This document shows positions 1 to 21,629 of a stretch of 64,000 nucleotides of DNA, piece after piece. The number at the start of each line of letters is the position of its first letter. The stretch's first letter is position 1. Under the pieces are notes generated by a model. The model was not told the DNA's origin and did not search any database. It saw nothing but the letters and a program-made list of their open reading frames with translations. A program made the translations under genes and the position numbers. This DNA comes from Narthecium ossifragum (taxonomy: Eukaryota > Streptophyta > Magnoliopsida > Dioscoreales > Nartheciaceae), in NCBI GenBank assembly GCA_963920575.1, contig OY986965.1, forward strand, positions 5,473,134 through 5,537,133. The letters run 5' to 3'.

Positions 1-3000
1 ACAACCAGGTGGTCCATAAAGAAGAACATTTGATCTTAACCTTAAAGGCGAGTGACCAAAGATTGTTGGGAACTTTGAAGGCAATTGAATTATCTGCAAA
101 TTTAGTGTCGAGGACATAAAGAATATTATTAGAGAAACAAGACAATTAAATTAGATAGTGCAAGTACCTTTACCAAATTCAACAATATAATAAAAGCACA
201 TTCCCAAACCCTGAGAGTCGGTGGATAAGAACAAAAGAAAATTCAGAGGTAAATGGAACCAAAAGCAAAGTGAAGAATAAGGATTTCCTAAAATCTTACT
301 TACAAAGGATAGCATAGAGAAATGATATAACTATGACCAAGTTTATTTACTTTGTCCAATCAACAATAGAACCTTGCAAAACTATCAATTTGTCACATAC
401 AGAACTATTCCTTGATGTCGAAAATTGCTGAATTCCAAATCGTTTGATTATTCTTATTGTAGAACAAACAGTGAAAAAGTGGAGCACATAATCAGTCCGC
501 AAGTCTAAATGGAAAGGAGTCATTCCGTTGATGACTTCCCGTGTGCCATCTCTAGATCACCATTCAGGACTACTATCTAGATCTTGGATAAAGCTTGAAA
601 AGAAAGCATGATCAAACTATCAATGATTCCCAAACCTATAGTTTCCCACTCCTCAATAACACAAATTGCTGATTTTTTTATTTCCTCATCCTGGTGCATG
701 AAGAAAACACCTCAACAAAGATAAGTAGTTCTTTTTAAAATATATCCTTACCCACATCCCAGAAATGCTAGTATCAAGTGATTGTCGTCCATGTTGGCAA
801 ATACAAGCATGTATTGAGCTAGTAAATTTCCAGCATTAAACATGTATAAGCACAGACCCATGCAGATACATATATTAGCTCGAAAGAGCTTCATGCCATT
901 AGTACGAGATCTGTGAAAAAGTATTGCACATGTCATGTCGGATAAAAAGCAACATGAGTAGTGCTCGCATGGCAGTCCTTACTAGTATCTAGTTGAACAT
1001 TTTTTGCTTATGGAAACAACGATGGCTTCTATTTACCTCTTGAATGGCATTCCGAATGTCAATAAGCCCACCGACATCCTCCCAACCACTGCACCCACCT
1101 TCTAAAGTAGCTTTTATCAGACCATCCATAGCAACCGGGACAAAGCCATGCATTGCTCGTGAAAAATCCTCCATTACCAACACAAATCGATCTTCAGAGG
1201 AAACGTGACCAGACGAAGAACGATTGACAGCAGCATGCACAGCCCTATCAACTAGAATTTCCTGCATGTAAACAGTTTTACTAAGAATCATAAGAAGCAA
1301 ACACAATAGACATATGAACATCCATTATTTTTGAAGACTAACAATGGTTATGTAATGTACAACACTTGTATTGCCACATACAAGAGCAAAGGATTTGAAG
1401 TTCTCAAAGACTGAATGATGTAAATAGTAACAAAACCCAAAATACATGCTAATATGCTGTATAATCATTCTTTGCATATCATCCACAAGATTCACTCTTC
1501 GGTACCTATCAGGTGGGCAACCAGCTAGAGTATTATTGACCATGTACATGCTAACAGAAGATCATTCATGTTAATAGTACCCATCCCCACAAAACAATAT
1601 GCAAATTAAGCAGTCTAAACACTGACAGATAATAGTAACCCCCCTTAGTATCAACCTACAAAAACCTCGTGGGAGGGGTGTGAAAATCACCATAACAATT
1701 TTAAAATGATAAACAAAACAAATTTCAGCCTGAACACAAAAAATATGTACCGTCACCAAAACATGCTTGGTCTCTTAAGAAAAAGAAGTCTGTCTCTTTA
1801 AAAAGAATTTCACACCAAAGTCGTATGAAAATTAAGGTAAAATAGGCTGGATGATGCTCAATGATCAAATTCTTAACAAGCCCAAGAAAAAATGTTCTCT
1901 CTCAAGGATAGCCAAGTTCAAAGAACCACAAAAGTGATGAACACCGACATCAAGCAAAGAGCCTTAGGTAGGAATACTTTTAGTGGCCAAAAGGAGAAGC
2001 CCAAGGCTGCCTTTTCTCTTCCAAGTTTCAATTGGTTTACTTGTGGCTGCTTATTGAACCGCAAATGGTCCCAAAAATCAAGGCATTTTATCATACAAAT
2101 GAAATCCGGTAGAAATATCCATTAGGCTGCACAAAAATATCCGCTAAAACCTTAAAGGATCACTCTGAACCGGCTTCATTATCATGTCAAATGCTCCACC
2201 AAGGATTACAGTGGTGGCCCCACCCTCCACCTCACAGCAGTTCCCTTCACCTTGTTCGGACTCCTCCAGTTTATCTCTTTACCCCTCTTTTCTCCGACCG
2301 ACCCCACCCTCTATCTCTCACCTAGTTTGTCTCTCTCTCATGCCACACCATTCCCATCGGCAAGAGGGGTATGCTAAGCCCATGTCTACAGCATGTGTCA
2401 TGACAAGTTTCATCGGCACCCCAATCCATGCTATATATGATTCAAGCAGCAATGTCCTCCGCCTTCTTTGGTGAGGTGTTAAATCATAAGCAAGAGAATA
2501 AAAAACTCGAGCAACACTAGGACTATGTTGTCCATGATTGTTCTTCAATTAATGTGACAAACCAAAAAATCACCTCTCTCTGTGGCTGAACAAACGTTAC
2601 TCAAGGAGCTGAATAGCAAGGAAGAGAAATATTGCAACTCTAAGAAGAAATCAAAATAGGACAAATGAGTATCCACATTTATACAGCGTGTTGAAAATAA
2701 ATCAGAAAGTAAGTATAAAGATCTAATGCCCTACAAGAATCACTAAGTTACCACAATCAAACAGGACATAATTCCTACAGAGATGGAGATTAAGTGCATA
2801 TATAATTGAGAAAAAGAGAGCATACCAAGTCATGAGAATTATAGCCATCACATTTTGAAGCAACATCGGCAATTATATCCTCTTTACAACGTAAAGTCCG
2901 TCTGTCGATTTCCTGCTTTAACATTGCTCGACGTTCAAAGACAGACGGAGCAGGAATCTGAATGTGAAAATCAAATCGCCCTGGGACAGGACAATTTAAC

Positions 3001-6000
3001 AGATGAAAAGGTTAAGGCATCCATAGGAATTGAACAAATTAAACAAAGCAACATTAATATGCTGGTATCCACGGGTAAAATATAAGTTGAAAATAAAGCA
3101 TCCCGTGTAGATGCAAATGGTAAAAACCTGAAGAGCTTAAAGATTGAGGTATCTTTTCCAGAGATTGAGCAGAAGCTAAAAATGCAAGAGGGCCACATCC
3201 ACAAACACGCTGATATTTCTCCTGCATATGAGGAAAAAAAATGTATCCAATAAGAATTTTTCCGTTCCTGAATTTATATTGATAGTGTGACAACTCACAT
3301 ACCCCATAATCATCCATAATGTCGGTGAGAAAGCTCACTAGAGCTTTTACTGAATTAGAAGGGAGAGATGCCTCCTCCGAAGAAACTGAAACAATTTTAT
3401 CCAAGTCATCGAAAATGACGATGGAAGGTGAATTGGCTAAAGCTTCAGATACATCATGTTTAACTGCTTGCCGAATCGTCTGGCCCTTTTCAAGAGCAAG
3501 TTTGGAACAGCTCACAAAAATTCTACAAGCAAAACCTTATGAGCTCAAAAATGATGATCAAATATTAATAGGACAGAGTACAGAAAACTAATGCTCATCC
3601 CATGCTGCAGAGAAATTGCAAAAGTTGCAAAGCAAAAGAGAGAAAAGAGGACCAATTACATGTCACAGCTTTCTTACATGTGCGCTAAAATTTCTTTGTG
3701 CTCCTCAAAATACTTAGCAACAGCCTTAATTAATGAAGTCTTTCCAGAACCCTGACAAACAAAAAACCTACATAAGATGAACTAACTACTAAATCTCACT
3801 TTTAAATTCACATTTGTCTGATATATATTGACAACATCTGTTCCCATATACACAGACAAAATTTCAATTTTTATCTTCGCAAAAGTGAACATGCATCTGA
3901 AAAGAATACTGCCTTCAGTTTGCAAGTGCTTACAGGTGGTCCATATATAAGAACATGTCCAGGGAGAGGAAGCTCAAAAGCGTTCAGTAACTTTCCAGAA
4001 CAAGGAGATAATAGCACAGTCAGCCCTGAAAACATAGATTGGTCAAGCTTGCAGTATGTGAATGTTGAAATCACTACCCTAAAAAAACATGTTAATCTGT
4101 TACTAAAGCTACAAAGCCATAGCTGAAACCTACTGCTGATAACATCGGAAATAGCCGTCCCCATCCAGCTTAGAGAAGATATGTTTAAATTGAAGCTCCT
4201 GGTTGTGTTTGTTTCAGCAATGGAGTCAATAGAAACAGGGTCAGCCATCTCCAACTTCCCAACATCCAGCTCTAAGTGGTGAATATCAGTATCCAATTTA
4301 TCCTCGGATTTTAAGGCAAGCTCATGACTGCTGTGTAGATCACTGTGATAAGCCTCCTCAAAAGTATATGTGAGTACATACAGCAGTTTAACTGTAGATT
4401 CCCCATTCATGTTTCCCTTCTCATCTGAACAATCACATAATAACTGCCTATTTTCTTCACTTGCTAACTTACTACTCTTCAGTTCAAAGTGAAGCAATGT
4501 TCCTTGAGACAAAAGCAGTGAAGTCGCGTCCAGTCGACCAACAACGGAGGCAATTGCCTTGAGTTGTCCAATAAACCAATATTTGATTAGAAGCTTTTTA
4601 GCTTCTTCCTTATAATCTTTAGAAACAGATTCCTTTCCATCTAAAAGAAACTCATTGGATAGATAAGTAAGGATATCTTCATGAACAGACCAATTTGCAA
4701 CATTTGCATAGGGATACAAATCAGCACTTGAAGACATTTTCCTATTCTTCAAACTAATAATATTGTTGGAGTCATCTAATCCATCCCTACCGAATGGTAC
4801 ATCATGCCCAGCAAACTTGAACCGACAAGGAGAAAGTCTCATCGAGGGGGCATCCTTCTTGGGGCAGATGCTGTACTTCTTGACATAAACCCCTGCAAGA
4901 ATAAAAAGCTCAGTCCTCCACAACTCCAGCAACTAATTATATTGAGCTACAACAAAAGGAAGATCCTTAAAAAGAAACCATTGGTGTCAAGAAAGAAAGC
5001 AGAGTGAAATAGATGACTCCAAATATTTGGACAAAGCTGCAAAAGAAAAGTTACAAGTGTGTTGTTTTAACCTCCACACAATATAATATGTGCAGGATCA
5101 CAAAATGTGATAAGGAATGTAGACAAGTTGTATTTTTCATAACGTAGAAAATATATCAACGGATAAACCTCATCTAGATATAAGTTGCACTCTAGGATCT
5201 AAAATGTCAATCCTCATAAAACTAGAACTCGTTCTAAGAAAAGAAGGGACATATTCTGAGCATCTGTTTAGAGGCTAAAAAAGGTTAAAAAGGAAAAGCA
5301 GCAATCAAGTTGTTCTAACCTCCACGCAATAGAAAATACGCAAGATAACAACAATCCGATAAGTAAGGTAGATGATAAAGCTCTTGTCATAATTTAGCAA
5401 ATATATAGCACTCATGTAGATTAGAAGTTGCAGCCCAGGATCTAAAATTTCAATACCAAATAAAGTAAAACTCATGCTAAGAGAATAATGAACATATACT
5501 GAATATCTGTTTAGAGATAACAAAGGGGAAAGATTTAGGTGTTTTTGAGGTCGTGGTACCAAATACCAATGAATGTCGTGTCGGTCAGCACAAACCAGCA
5601 CAGACCAATATGCATCTCATCGGTAAATTACCAGCACGATGCTTATGTTGGCAAAAACGTCATATCAATGCATGCATTAGCTCAGAGGCCGCCAACACGA
5701 AGTCCATACCCAGTCGACACGTATCATACCAACCAGGGTGCATATCATGCTAGGCAAAGACCAGCATGACATGTACCACAGGCACAGTAATCCTTGTAGA
5801 CAATGATGGCAGCAGCGGACAATGGCATCATGCGGATGTAGAAGACCAAGTGCCTTAGCCTTTTCCCTAAGGGGTATGAAAGGCAAAGTAGCTTAGCTCT
5901 TTTCTCCAACTTCTCTCTTAATCTAGAAAAGATCAAACCCTTACAGTCATCCAACACTATGTTTCTTGCAACAAAAATTGGATATTAATTATACTAAAAT

Positions 6001-9000
6001 ACAAGGTTGCTAAGCAATTTTGGGTTAGAGCTAGAAACATTTATACAAGTGTTTAGAGATGTGTCAATATCTTTTTTCCCTCTTGAAGTCGATAATCTCT
6101 ATTGTGGCTTGACAGGAATCCAACCACGGAAACTAATCCATGTGCGTTAACAACTGATTGTGATCCACCCAATTATTGCCATATAAGAAACATTTTATTC
6201 CATTTGTTCTGTGCTACTTCTTAGGTGCCTAAAAGTCCTTGATCTCCATTTTGCAAACTCAATACCTCTTTAAGTTCAATAAAATCGAACAGCAGAAACT
6301 ATCTTTAAGATTTTCCTGCTACTTCATCCTTCAAATCTTGCCTTCATTATTGGCATTAGCATATAAACCTGCATCATCTAATCAATTATAATATAATACC
6401 ATGCCAAGTGTCACAGAGCAAGATGACACCCTTTAATTGGCAGAAAAGAATCATAGATAGCTTAATGCCAAAAGATGGCACTGAATTCCAGACAAGTCAT
6501 TGGAAAATACCAAACACAAAATGCAGATGCAGGTAGCTTTGCCTTATAAGCTAACTACATCATTTCTACGTAAATATCTTTTTCAAGTAGAAATACAGAT
6601 GGCAGGTAAACATTCCTAAAGCTCACCAACTAGCTGTTTCGCCACTCTGCTTTCCACTTTCTGCGAGTTGATAAAGTTTTTTATTTTTTGTCTGTGTAGT
6701 TCAGAATAGCAATAGAAGGCAATTACATAAAGGATCGCAACATAAAACCATCAGCAGATATAAAAAACTTGCATACTTACATGAATGCACGCCTGCTCTT
6801 AAATAAAGCCGAAGAGACTGAGGAATCATGACATGACCTTTCACAACTGAATCCGAAAATATGATGCGAACAATAATACATCTAGATGTCTCATTATTAA
6901 TAGTTGAAACTCCAAAACTTTCTTCCTTGCCAAGAGAACTGCTTCCCCTTTTACGGGCAGAATCTTTTCCATCACGTGCAATCCCAATATTCAGAAATTT
7001 AGGCAAAATTTCAACAAATTGGAGACTATCAAATGAAAACTTTCTCGCAGTTTCTGGATGTATGAAGACTGCAGAAGTAAGCACAACCCCGATTTCCACA
7101 TCTCTGAGCCCAAATTTATGCATGTGCCGCTTTTCTTCTTGTTGCACACGAAGTAATACCTTTTCTGTCCATTGTTCTCTTACTAAAGCTTTGTCCCCAA
7201 GATTTTCATGCTTATTCTCTCTTCTCTGGCGATACTTCGGTGCAACAACAACTTCACTTCCTGGCACGAGTTGCACTAAAAACCAGCTAAAAGAAATCAG
7301 ACATACTTAATAATGAAAGGCCAAATCCACCATAATAACAAAAGAAACAAGAAAAATTACCACAAGCTAATGTAGTTCGTGAAAGCATGCAATTGACAAC
7401 TATGTAACATATAAACTCTTAAAATTTGGCTTCAGAGTGATCAGTCAAATTAGTTCTGGTGACCATTACAACAACTGTAACATCATAGCGTAGTATTGCC
7501 GCTGTTAGATAAAGCATCCTAAACTGGCAAGAACTGGAAGTCATTGGCATACAAGCATCCACTTCCAAAGCCAGCTTAAAATCATTAACAAGGTATGCTT
7601 GTGTAGCATACCTTAAACAATCGACAAGGCATGCTTAAACGAAAAAATGCAGAATCTGTGCTTTTGACTAAAGCCAGCTTAAACTATTGACATGGTATGC
7701 CTGTATAGCAACAAATGGAAGCCATTGCTATAATCCGCTACTTTGTTGGCATCACACGTACCACTGGCGCAACAATCGTTGGTTCCTACAAATCTTATAT
7801 CAAAGTATTTCCATCATTAAATACATCGAATTAACCAAAGTTGCATCCTTACCAAGTCTCCGAGAGATGGTGTATTAGCCAGATGTCATATCATATACCA
7901 ATGATCGTCATCCCAATTGACACGTACTGGAACGGACCAGCACATATGTGCTACTAAAAATATACTTATTGGCACATATCTCATGCCAATACATGCATTA
8001 GCTCAAAAGAGCTTTGTGCCACCGACACGAGGTTCGTCTCGTTTAGTGCTGGCCAGAGACCGACACAACAATCCTGTTATAGACAAAGACCAATAGCAGC
8101 TCTCCATATCACCTTCCACCAACCACAACTAATATAAACAAGTAAACAACATAGGCTAATGTTTTTGCATATGACATGCGTGACATCTAAGCTAACATTA
8201 GTAATCCTTCAAACCAGTCCTAGATATAAAGCAATAAACTATGATTATTGTCTACAAAACTTTCTATCAGTATTTGGAATTTTTCTACAAAAGATAAACA
8301 CTATCCCAAAGCCGACATCACATTTTTAGTACGCTACATTGCCTTCTGAAATTTAATAAGAAGCTTAAATAGCAGCACTCAGTGATATGCACTGTGTGTC
8401 TCCACTTTTAACAGAACTATGATTGCAAGTTATATTTATAGCAATTTCATAGGACAAATGCAATATAGCTTTTAAGAAAACCATGATAGAAATCTGCAAA
8501 GGGAAAAGGGCCTTCAGATTACATGATTTGTGGATATCGAAACAAAAGCACGCAAGTGAGCACCTGCCATGTTCTTTGGAGATGTTGAAACAACAAGGAA
8601 TAGCATGACTACATGCCCATGCAGCCACAGCGGAAATCTCATGCCCTCATAGACAATGCCAACCTACAATTGCATGAGCAAAGAGAAACAAGACGATAGG
8701 TGCACAGTTTAAATAACTTCCAGAACAGCATTCTTGTGTTCTTCATCCGCATGAGATAGTAAAGGAGTAATTTTATCACATAATTCATAACAGCAATAAT
8801 TAACACTTGTGCGCTTTATGCAAGTATCTTTCAGCTATGACATTGCTGCCTTGTGATTTCGTATCAACAAAACAACTTTATGAAGATCATCATTTTGTCA
8901 AATGCAGACGTGAAATCTTGAGATTTCTGACTAGGCAAAGTATTAAATGAAACTGGGTTGAAACATTTATCAGGACCTCTAACGTCAACAAAAGAATAAA

Positions 9001-11172
9001 AACAGATCTTAGTCGCAAATGCCAGGCCTATTTGAATTTCACACAACTAGGGAAAAAAGTAACTCACTTTAAGCATGTTTTTGGTATCAAAGATGGGACT
9101 AATTTTTCCAACTATTCCATTTACAGACACAGTCAAGCAGAGGAGAAAGTATGTCGAAGTATTCTCAACTATGTGCAAATTGGATATAAAGGACTTGAAT
9201 AATCGAGGAAAACCAAGCCCAGAAATCAGCTATAGATTTATTGACTATAGATTGGGCTCATTTCAAGATGAACGCACTAAAATGCAAAGATTCTGCAAAA
9301 CTTATATTCAAAAATCTCTATGAACAAGGCATGCTCGAGTAAACTAGTATGCCATGTCCATAAGAATGCTTAACCCAAATAAGTGGAATGACTCCATATG
9401 ACAAGAATACCTAACTGAATTTGTTCATACAGAAAAGAACATATGAGGAGTAAATACTTCTCGATTAGAGACAAAGAATTAGAGCATCCCATGAGCACTC
9501 CTAGATTAGAAATAATCATGATTATACCTATGCACCAATTAAAATACTGAGAGAGCACATAATCAAACTTGCAAGGAATAACTTCGAATGAAAAATTTCT
9601 GAGTAAAACAATTTTTGAGCTGATTGGTAACCTATGTTTATCCTAAACCAAATGGAATATCTCTGAAGCAGAATAGATGCTACTAGAATGATCAAGATGC
9701 TATAGAATGACCACAATGTTTGCATCAGAGGCATGCTAAATCCAAGGCTATGCTTGTTGTAACTGGTATAGAGTGCCTAAGATGTGCATTAAAGAAAACA
9801 CATGTTCAGATCAAGGTAGGGGTTGCTGAATAGAGATGGGTAAAAATAAACAGCACAGTTTTTCTGCCCACAGGATCCTTGTCCATTCACAGCATCCTTA
9901 GATCACGTATCTCATTTTTCTTTGCTTGCTAGGAGATATGCATAATTTATGCATATTCTTCTTTCAGCTATCGCCTTGGTAAGAACATTGCGATTTACTT
10001 GTTTCAGTTGGCAGAACAAAAGCAAGACATCAGTCATCCATTCTCTGCCTATATCGTGATTGCTATAAAACCTGATCATTCTAATGGACCAATAAGACGT
10101 CATTCATCATTAATGAAATATGAATGCCATGTATCATAAGCAAAATGAGGGGATGAGAAGAGACAGCTGATGACACCTGTTTAAGAATAGCCTCTTCAGC
10201 TTGCTCCGAGTTCAGCTCCAGAATTTCCCAGTCATCCTCACTGTTAGGCTCTATAGACACCATTCCAGCCTTTGGTAAATTACTGACTGCTTTTACTAGC
10301 GCTCTAGTATTATTAGGCAAAGAAATGCAATCGGCTAACTGTTGAGCAACCTAGTGATGGAAAGAATAGCAATTTCACTCACATATAAGTGAAGAAAGAC
10401 ATAATGAAATCCTCTACTACATAAATGGAGACAAGTATCTCATAGTTACATCAGATGAACTGAAACAATGAAACGAGGTATCAAATGTGAAAACTAACAT
10501 CCTAGCTTATAGAAGACCACAAAAGAATCAAGCAAACAAAAAAAGGCTCTATAAAAAAATGGTATAATTCTTGGTTTCTTGGAAACTTAAAGAGGAAAGA
10601 CAACATGAATCAGATACATTTAATATCTTGAACAAAAAGAAACAATACAGAATTGAAACTACTAATAAGACTCGACAACACCCAATTCCTATTACGTGTT
10701 GGTTTTCCTCAGAATTTTACAAGAACCAAGAAGTATAATGTTCTTTTTGCTAGGTATTTACTCCTCTATTGATTCTTTTTAGTCTATTAGTGTGCCTGGT
10801 TATTCTTCTTGATGATTTTGGTTGTCAATAATTCGTCATGGTCGCATCTATATTGGAGAAAATTTTTGTCAGAATTTGGTGGTATATTGTCACGGTTTCG
10901 ATTCTGAATTAGATTGGGGTTTAGGAGTTTAGATTATCATTGCAGAGAAGGAAACCAATAACAAAATTAATTACCTCGATGGCTGATGAGTTGGAGGCGG
11001 AGCCGGACCATGCGAGGTGCCAGGAGTCGCCGGAGGGTGACCGGAGCTCAAGGGCGAGTACCGGAGGGAGGACCCCACCAACGGTGGTGGATTCGAGGGC
11101 TTGGATTAAAGATAGGGGGAGCGAGACGAAGCAGCTCCTGATTCCCCCAACGACCCTCACCTCGACCTCCAT
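1..11172 (-). CDS. PEX1: PEX1, peroxisome biogenesis AAA+ ATPase 1 (3' end outside the window)
   Basis: PEX1 pairs with PEX6 in the peroxisomal AAA+ motor that pulls ubiquitinated PEX5 out of the membrane. I read twelve GT-AG exons in phase: 10975-11172, 10177-10350, 8564-8663, 6781-7275, 4134-4892, 3934-4025, 3678-3751, 3303-3522, 3128-3221, 2826-2980, 1037-1261 and 1-93, giving 893 residues so far. Residues 1-160 are the PEX1 N domain ([30 protein letters not shown]). D1 has Walker A GPPGSGKT at about 604-611, split by an intron, and Walker B IVIFDDLD at about 665-672. The D2 linker [11 protein letters not shown] lies at about 840-850, and the last visible residues LLYGPPGC are the start of D2 Walker A. 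No stop or frameshift interrupts the spliced frame. The start ATG is the first in a frame that opens with [10 protein letters not shown]. The D2 remainder lies left of base 1. Confidence 0.95.
740..970. repeat. Dispersed repeat copy 1 in a PEX1 intron
   Basis: This part of the last visible PEX1 intron shares a degenerate block with 5540-5870 and 7860-8100: a TGTTGGCAAA-like stretch, then ATTAGCTCGAAAGAGCTT, TGCCA and ACGAGATC. It is the most decayed of the three. No TIR, target duplication or coding frame is visible, so the class is unknown. Confidence 0.45.
1262..2825. other. PEX1 intron without further feature
   Basis: This 1.56 kb intron separates the D1 C-terminal exon from the D1-D2 linker exon. 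It is AT-rich. A CCTC-rich stretch at 2200-2340 gives short frames on both strands that show no family signature. I see no gene in it. Confidence 0.6.
4893..6780. other. PEX1 intron with one dispersed repeat
   Basis: This 1.9 kb intron holds two related stretches, near 5030-5290 and 5270-5530, sharing 'AACCTCCACACAATA'-like and 'ATCTGTTTAGAG'-like sequence. This is a local duplication of about 250 bp. The dispersed repeat copy at 5540-5870 follows. No coding signal is visible. Confidence 0.5.
5540..5870. repeat. Dispersed repeat copy 2 in a PEX1 intron
   Basis: The stretch is richer in CAGCAC, GACC and CATGC words than the surrounding intron. It matches 7860-8100 in the order ACCAATG, TGGCA, ATGCATGCATTAGCTC, CCAACACGA, AGACCAGC, TGTAGACAA. 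It looks like an old transposon remnant. No ends could be defined. Confidence 0.5.
7567..7712. repeat. Short direct duplication in a PEX1 intron
   Basis: AAAGCCAGCTTAAA plus about 27 following bases at 7567-7609 recurs at about 7670-7711 (AAAGCCAGCTTAAACTATTG). The spacer carries a third GGCATGCTTAAA fragment. It probably arose as a local tandem duplication. Confidence 0.5.
7860..8100. repeat. Dispersed repeat copy 3 in a PEX1 intron
   Basis: This contains ATACATGCATTAGCTCAAAA, GAGCTTTGTGCCACCGACAC and AGACCGACACAACAATCCTG, in the same order as in the copy at 5540-5870. The three copies all lie in PEX1 introns and none was seen in PEX6 introns. Confidence 0.5.
8664..10176. other. PEX1 intron 2 without further feature
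   Basis: A 1.5 kb AT-rich intron between the two N-domain exons 10177-10350 and 8564-8663. Short frames here have no recognisable domain. I see no repeat with clear ends. Confidence 0.6.
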
Positions 11173-11402
11173 CTAACTCTCGCTCGGGATGAGTGGATGC
11201 TGGTATTGAACGGGAATGATCAAACAAGGGCTTTGCTTTGAGATCTTTGGCTGTCGGGGAGAATCCAACAAGATAAAGTCTTGAAATTTACTCGAAGCCA
11301 AGCTCAATCACGGCTTGGCTCGATACGGGATAAGACTTTTTAGATCGTGGTCAGCTCCATTACAGTATTAAACCCCTCCAGCCAAACCAGGGGCATTTAA
11401 AG

Positions 11403-11404
<2 letters not shown>

Positions 11405-11439
<35 letters not shown>
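11405..11439. repeat. CT/GA microsatellite in the PEX1-PEX6 promoter
   Basis: About 17 uninterrupted CT dinucleotides lie roughly 150 bp upstream of the PEX6 start codon. GAGA/CT tracts near transcription starts are known binding sites for plant BBR/BPC factors. A role here is inference. Confidence 0.9.
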
Positions 11440-11442
<3 letters not shown>

Positions 11443-11470
11443 CAGTTCCCAACCTTTTCAGGCTATGGAT

Positions 11471-11503
11471 AGGGTTAGGGTTAGGGTTTGGATTAGGGTT
11501 TGG
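11471..11503. promoter_or_regulatory. Telomere-like repeat with two telo-boxes
   Basis: The stretch reads AGGGTTAGGGTTAGGGTTT followed by GATTAGGGTTTGG. On the minus strand it contains two exact telo-box sequences, AAACCCTAA, at 11481-11489 and 11493-11501. Telo-boxes are known in plant promoters of growth-linked genes and are bound by TRB and related factors. The position, about 85-115 bp before the PEX6 ATG, fits a 5' UTR or core promoter site. Confidence 0.8.
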
Positions 11504-11587
11504 TGAACTTCTTTCTGTCTTTCGGTGACTTTAAAGCCCTGATTCCAATCGAACAAACTTCAGGTTCTCTGCTTGTGATCGGCGGTG

Positions 11588-20174
<8,587 letters not shown>

Positions 20175-21629
20175 AATGAGTGATTTTGGTTTTTATGTGC
20201 AGATGCCCCATCCTTGCTTTGCATTTCCAATTGAACAGCAGCAATCCAAGATGTAACATGTCTATTGTACATGTGTGATTCTTTGAGCATTTCCACCAAG
20301 AAATTACGAAAACAGAAAAGAATCTCACTCTTGATATATTAGTGAGCACGTTTCGTCCTAAAATTCTGTAATACATGTTGTATGATATTGACTTCAGAAT
20401 AATATGAATAATTTTAAGTTTAGCATTTCTTCTCTGGAAACAGTGGGCATTGTTTAGTCATTTTGCTACCTTCTAAATTACGAGGAAGATCTAGTTCAAC
20501 TTGTAATTGAGTCCAAATCTACTGTTTGTTCTCAGAATCACTGTTTTATCTTGTGTTTTTTTTTTTTTGTCTCCTCCTTCGTGATTTTTCTATTTGCCCT
20601 CAGCTCAATTCATCGGATAAAAAAAAAGAACAGGACAGCAGGACAGCAGGACAGCTGCGCTGCCGGGCGGCTCACCATCCCCTTCCATACATTTCGCACT
20701 GAGTCCACAAAAGACTCATCCCTCGGCGCCTTCATGTCCATTTCCCCGTCACACTTTCCTACTTCTACGCGTTCCCATTTCTAGAATTCGGCACTTAATT
20801 TCCCAATCTTATCTAAAGCTTTGAGGTCAAAAATGGCATATAGCCCCCCAACATGAAAGCCCCGTGGATAAATTTTAGAAATAACCTTAACAATCCCGGT
20901 TGAATCCATTATTTATTTCACAAATTATTTATTCAAGTAATTATTATAAAGTTATTTTCAAAATTTAAAATAAAATCTTTTAATTCGGAATAAACATGGA
21001 AGGGTTCGCCGCTTACAAGGGGTTGATGGACAGGACAGCCCATTCTCTCTCTTTGGCTATTATTTGCCACACAACCCCTCCATATGTTAGCAAAATTATA
21101 GTGAACATGGATTAAATAGCCAATATATAGAAAAGAAGAAAGGCGAAGAAATTGGGTTTGTAGAGATCAAGCTTAAGGGGCGTTATATATGCACTGCTCT
21201 AAAGAATTCTTTTGTAGTAGTGGATCAAGTAGGCTCCCACATATATGCAGAATAAGCCGTCCTCTGATCTCCAAGGAACAACTCATTCTGCTAATCCTGT
21301 CAATAGCACGGTTTATGAAGAAAACAGAGAAAGAAAAAAGAGAGGAAGTTCTTTTTCTTGCAGATGAAGAAGATAAACTTTCAGCCAAGATTTTGTTTTC
21401 CTATGTTGTTCCAAATCTCCAAATACTGTAACTCTTTAATTATATAGAGAAAAGAGAAATAACTAATAAGACAACAAATCTTGCTTAAATTTCTTGCGTA
21501 CAACATCTAAAAGATTACACTATATATATATATATCCTGAAACTGATCTCGCCACATCAATGGAAAGGCAAGATATAAAGTAACAAAGAATGAAAGAATC
21601 AACTAATTGCAGGTCTAATTGCTCAGTTT
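20175..21629. other. PEX6 3' UTR and intergenic region
   Basis: The first 250-300 bp are likely PEX6 3' UTR, with AATAATATGAATAATTTT near 20398. A small tandem array of GGACAGCA units (three copies) lies at about 20633-20655. From about 21290 to 21540 the sequence is paralogous to 35615-35860: both carry ATGAAGAAAAC/CGCA, GAAGAAGATAA and TTTTCCTATGTTGT in the same order. This marks the 3' flank of a duplicated SAUR block. Confidence 0.6.

Larger units (their letters stand above)
11173..11587. promoter_or_regulatory. Shared divergent promoter between PEX1 and PEX6
   Basis: Only 415 bp separate the two start codons, so both 5' UTRs and both core promoters must fit here unless they overlap the neighbouring gene. 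I see no clear TATA box for either direction. Visible elements are a CT tract at about 11405-11439 and a telomere-like run at 11471-11503. TATA-less, CT-rich leaders with telo-boxes are common in plant housekeeping genes. That the region drives both genes is inference from spacing. Confidence 0.75.

Noticed and set aside
2184..2548. Overlapping frames on both strands in a PEX1 intron
   Set aside because: Low-complexity CCTC-rich sequence, no domain, inside an intron bounded by well-supported exons.
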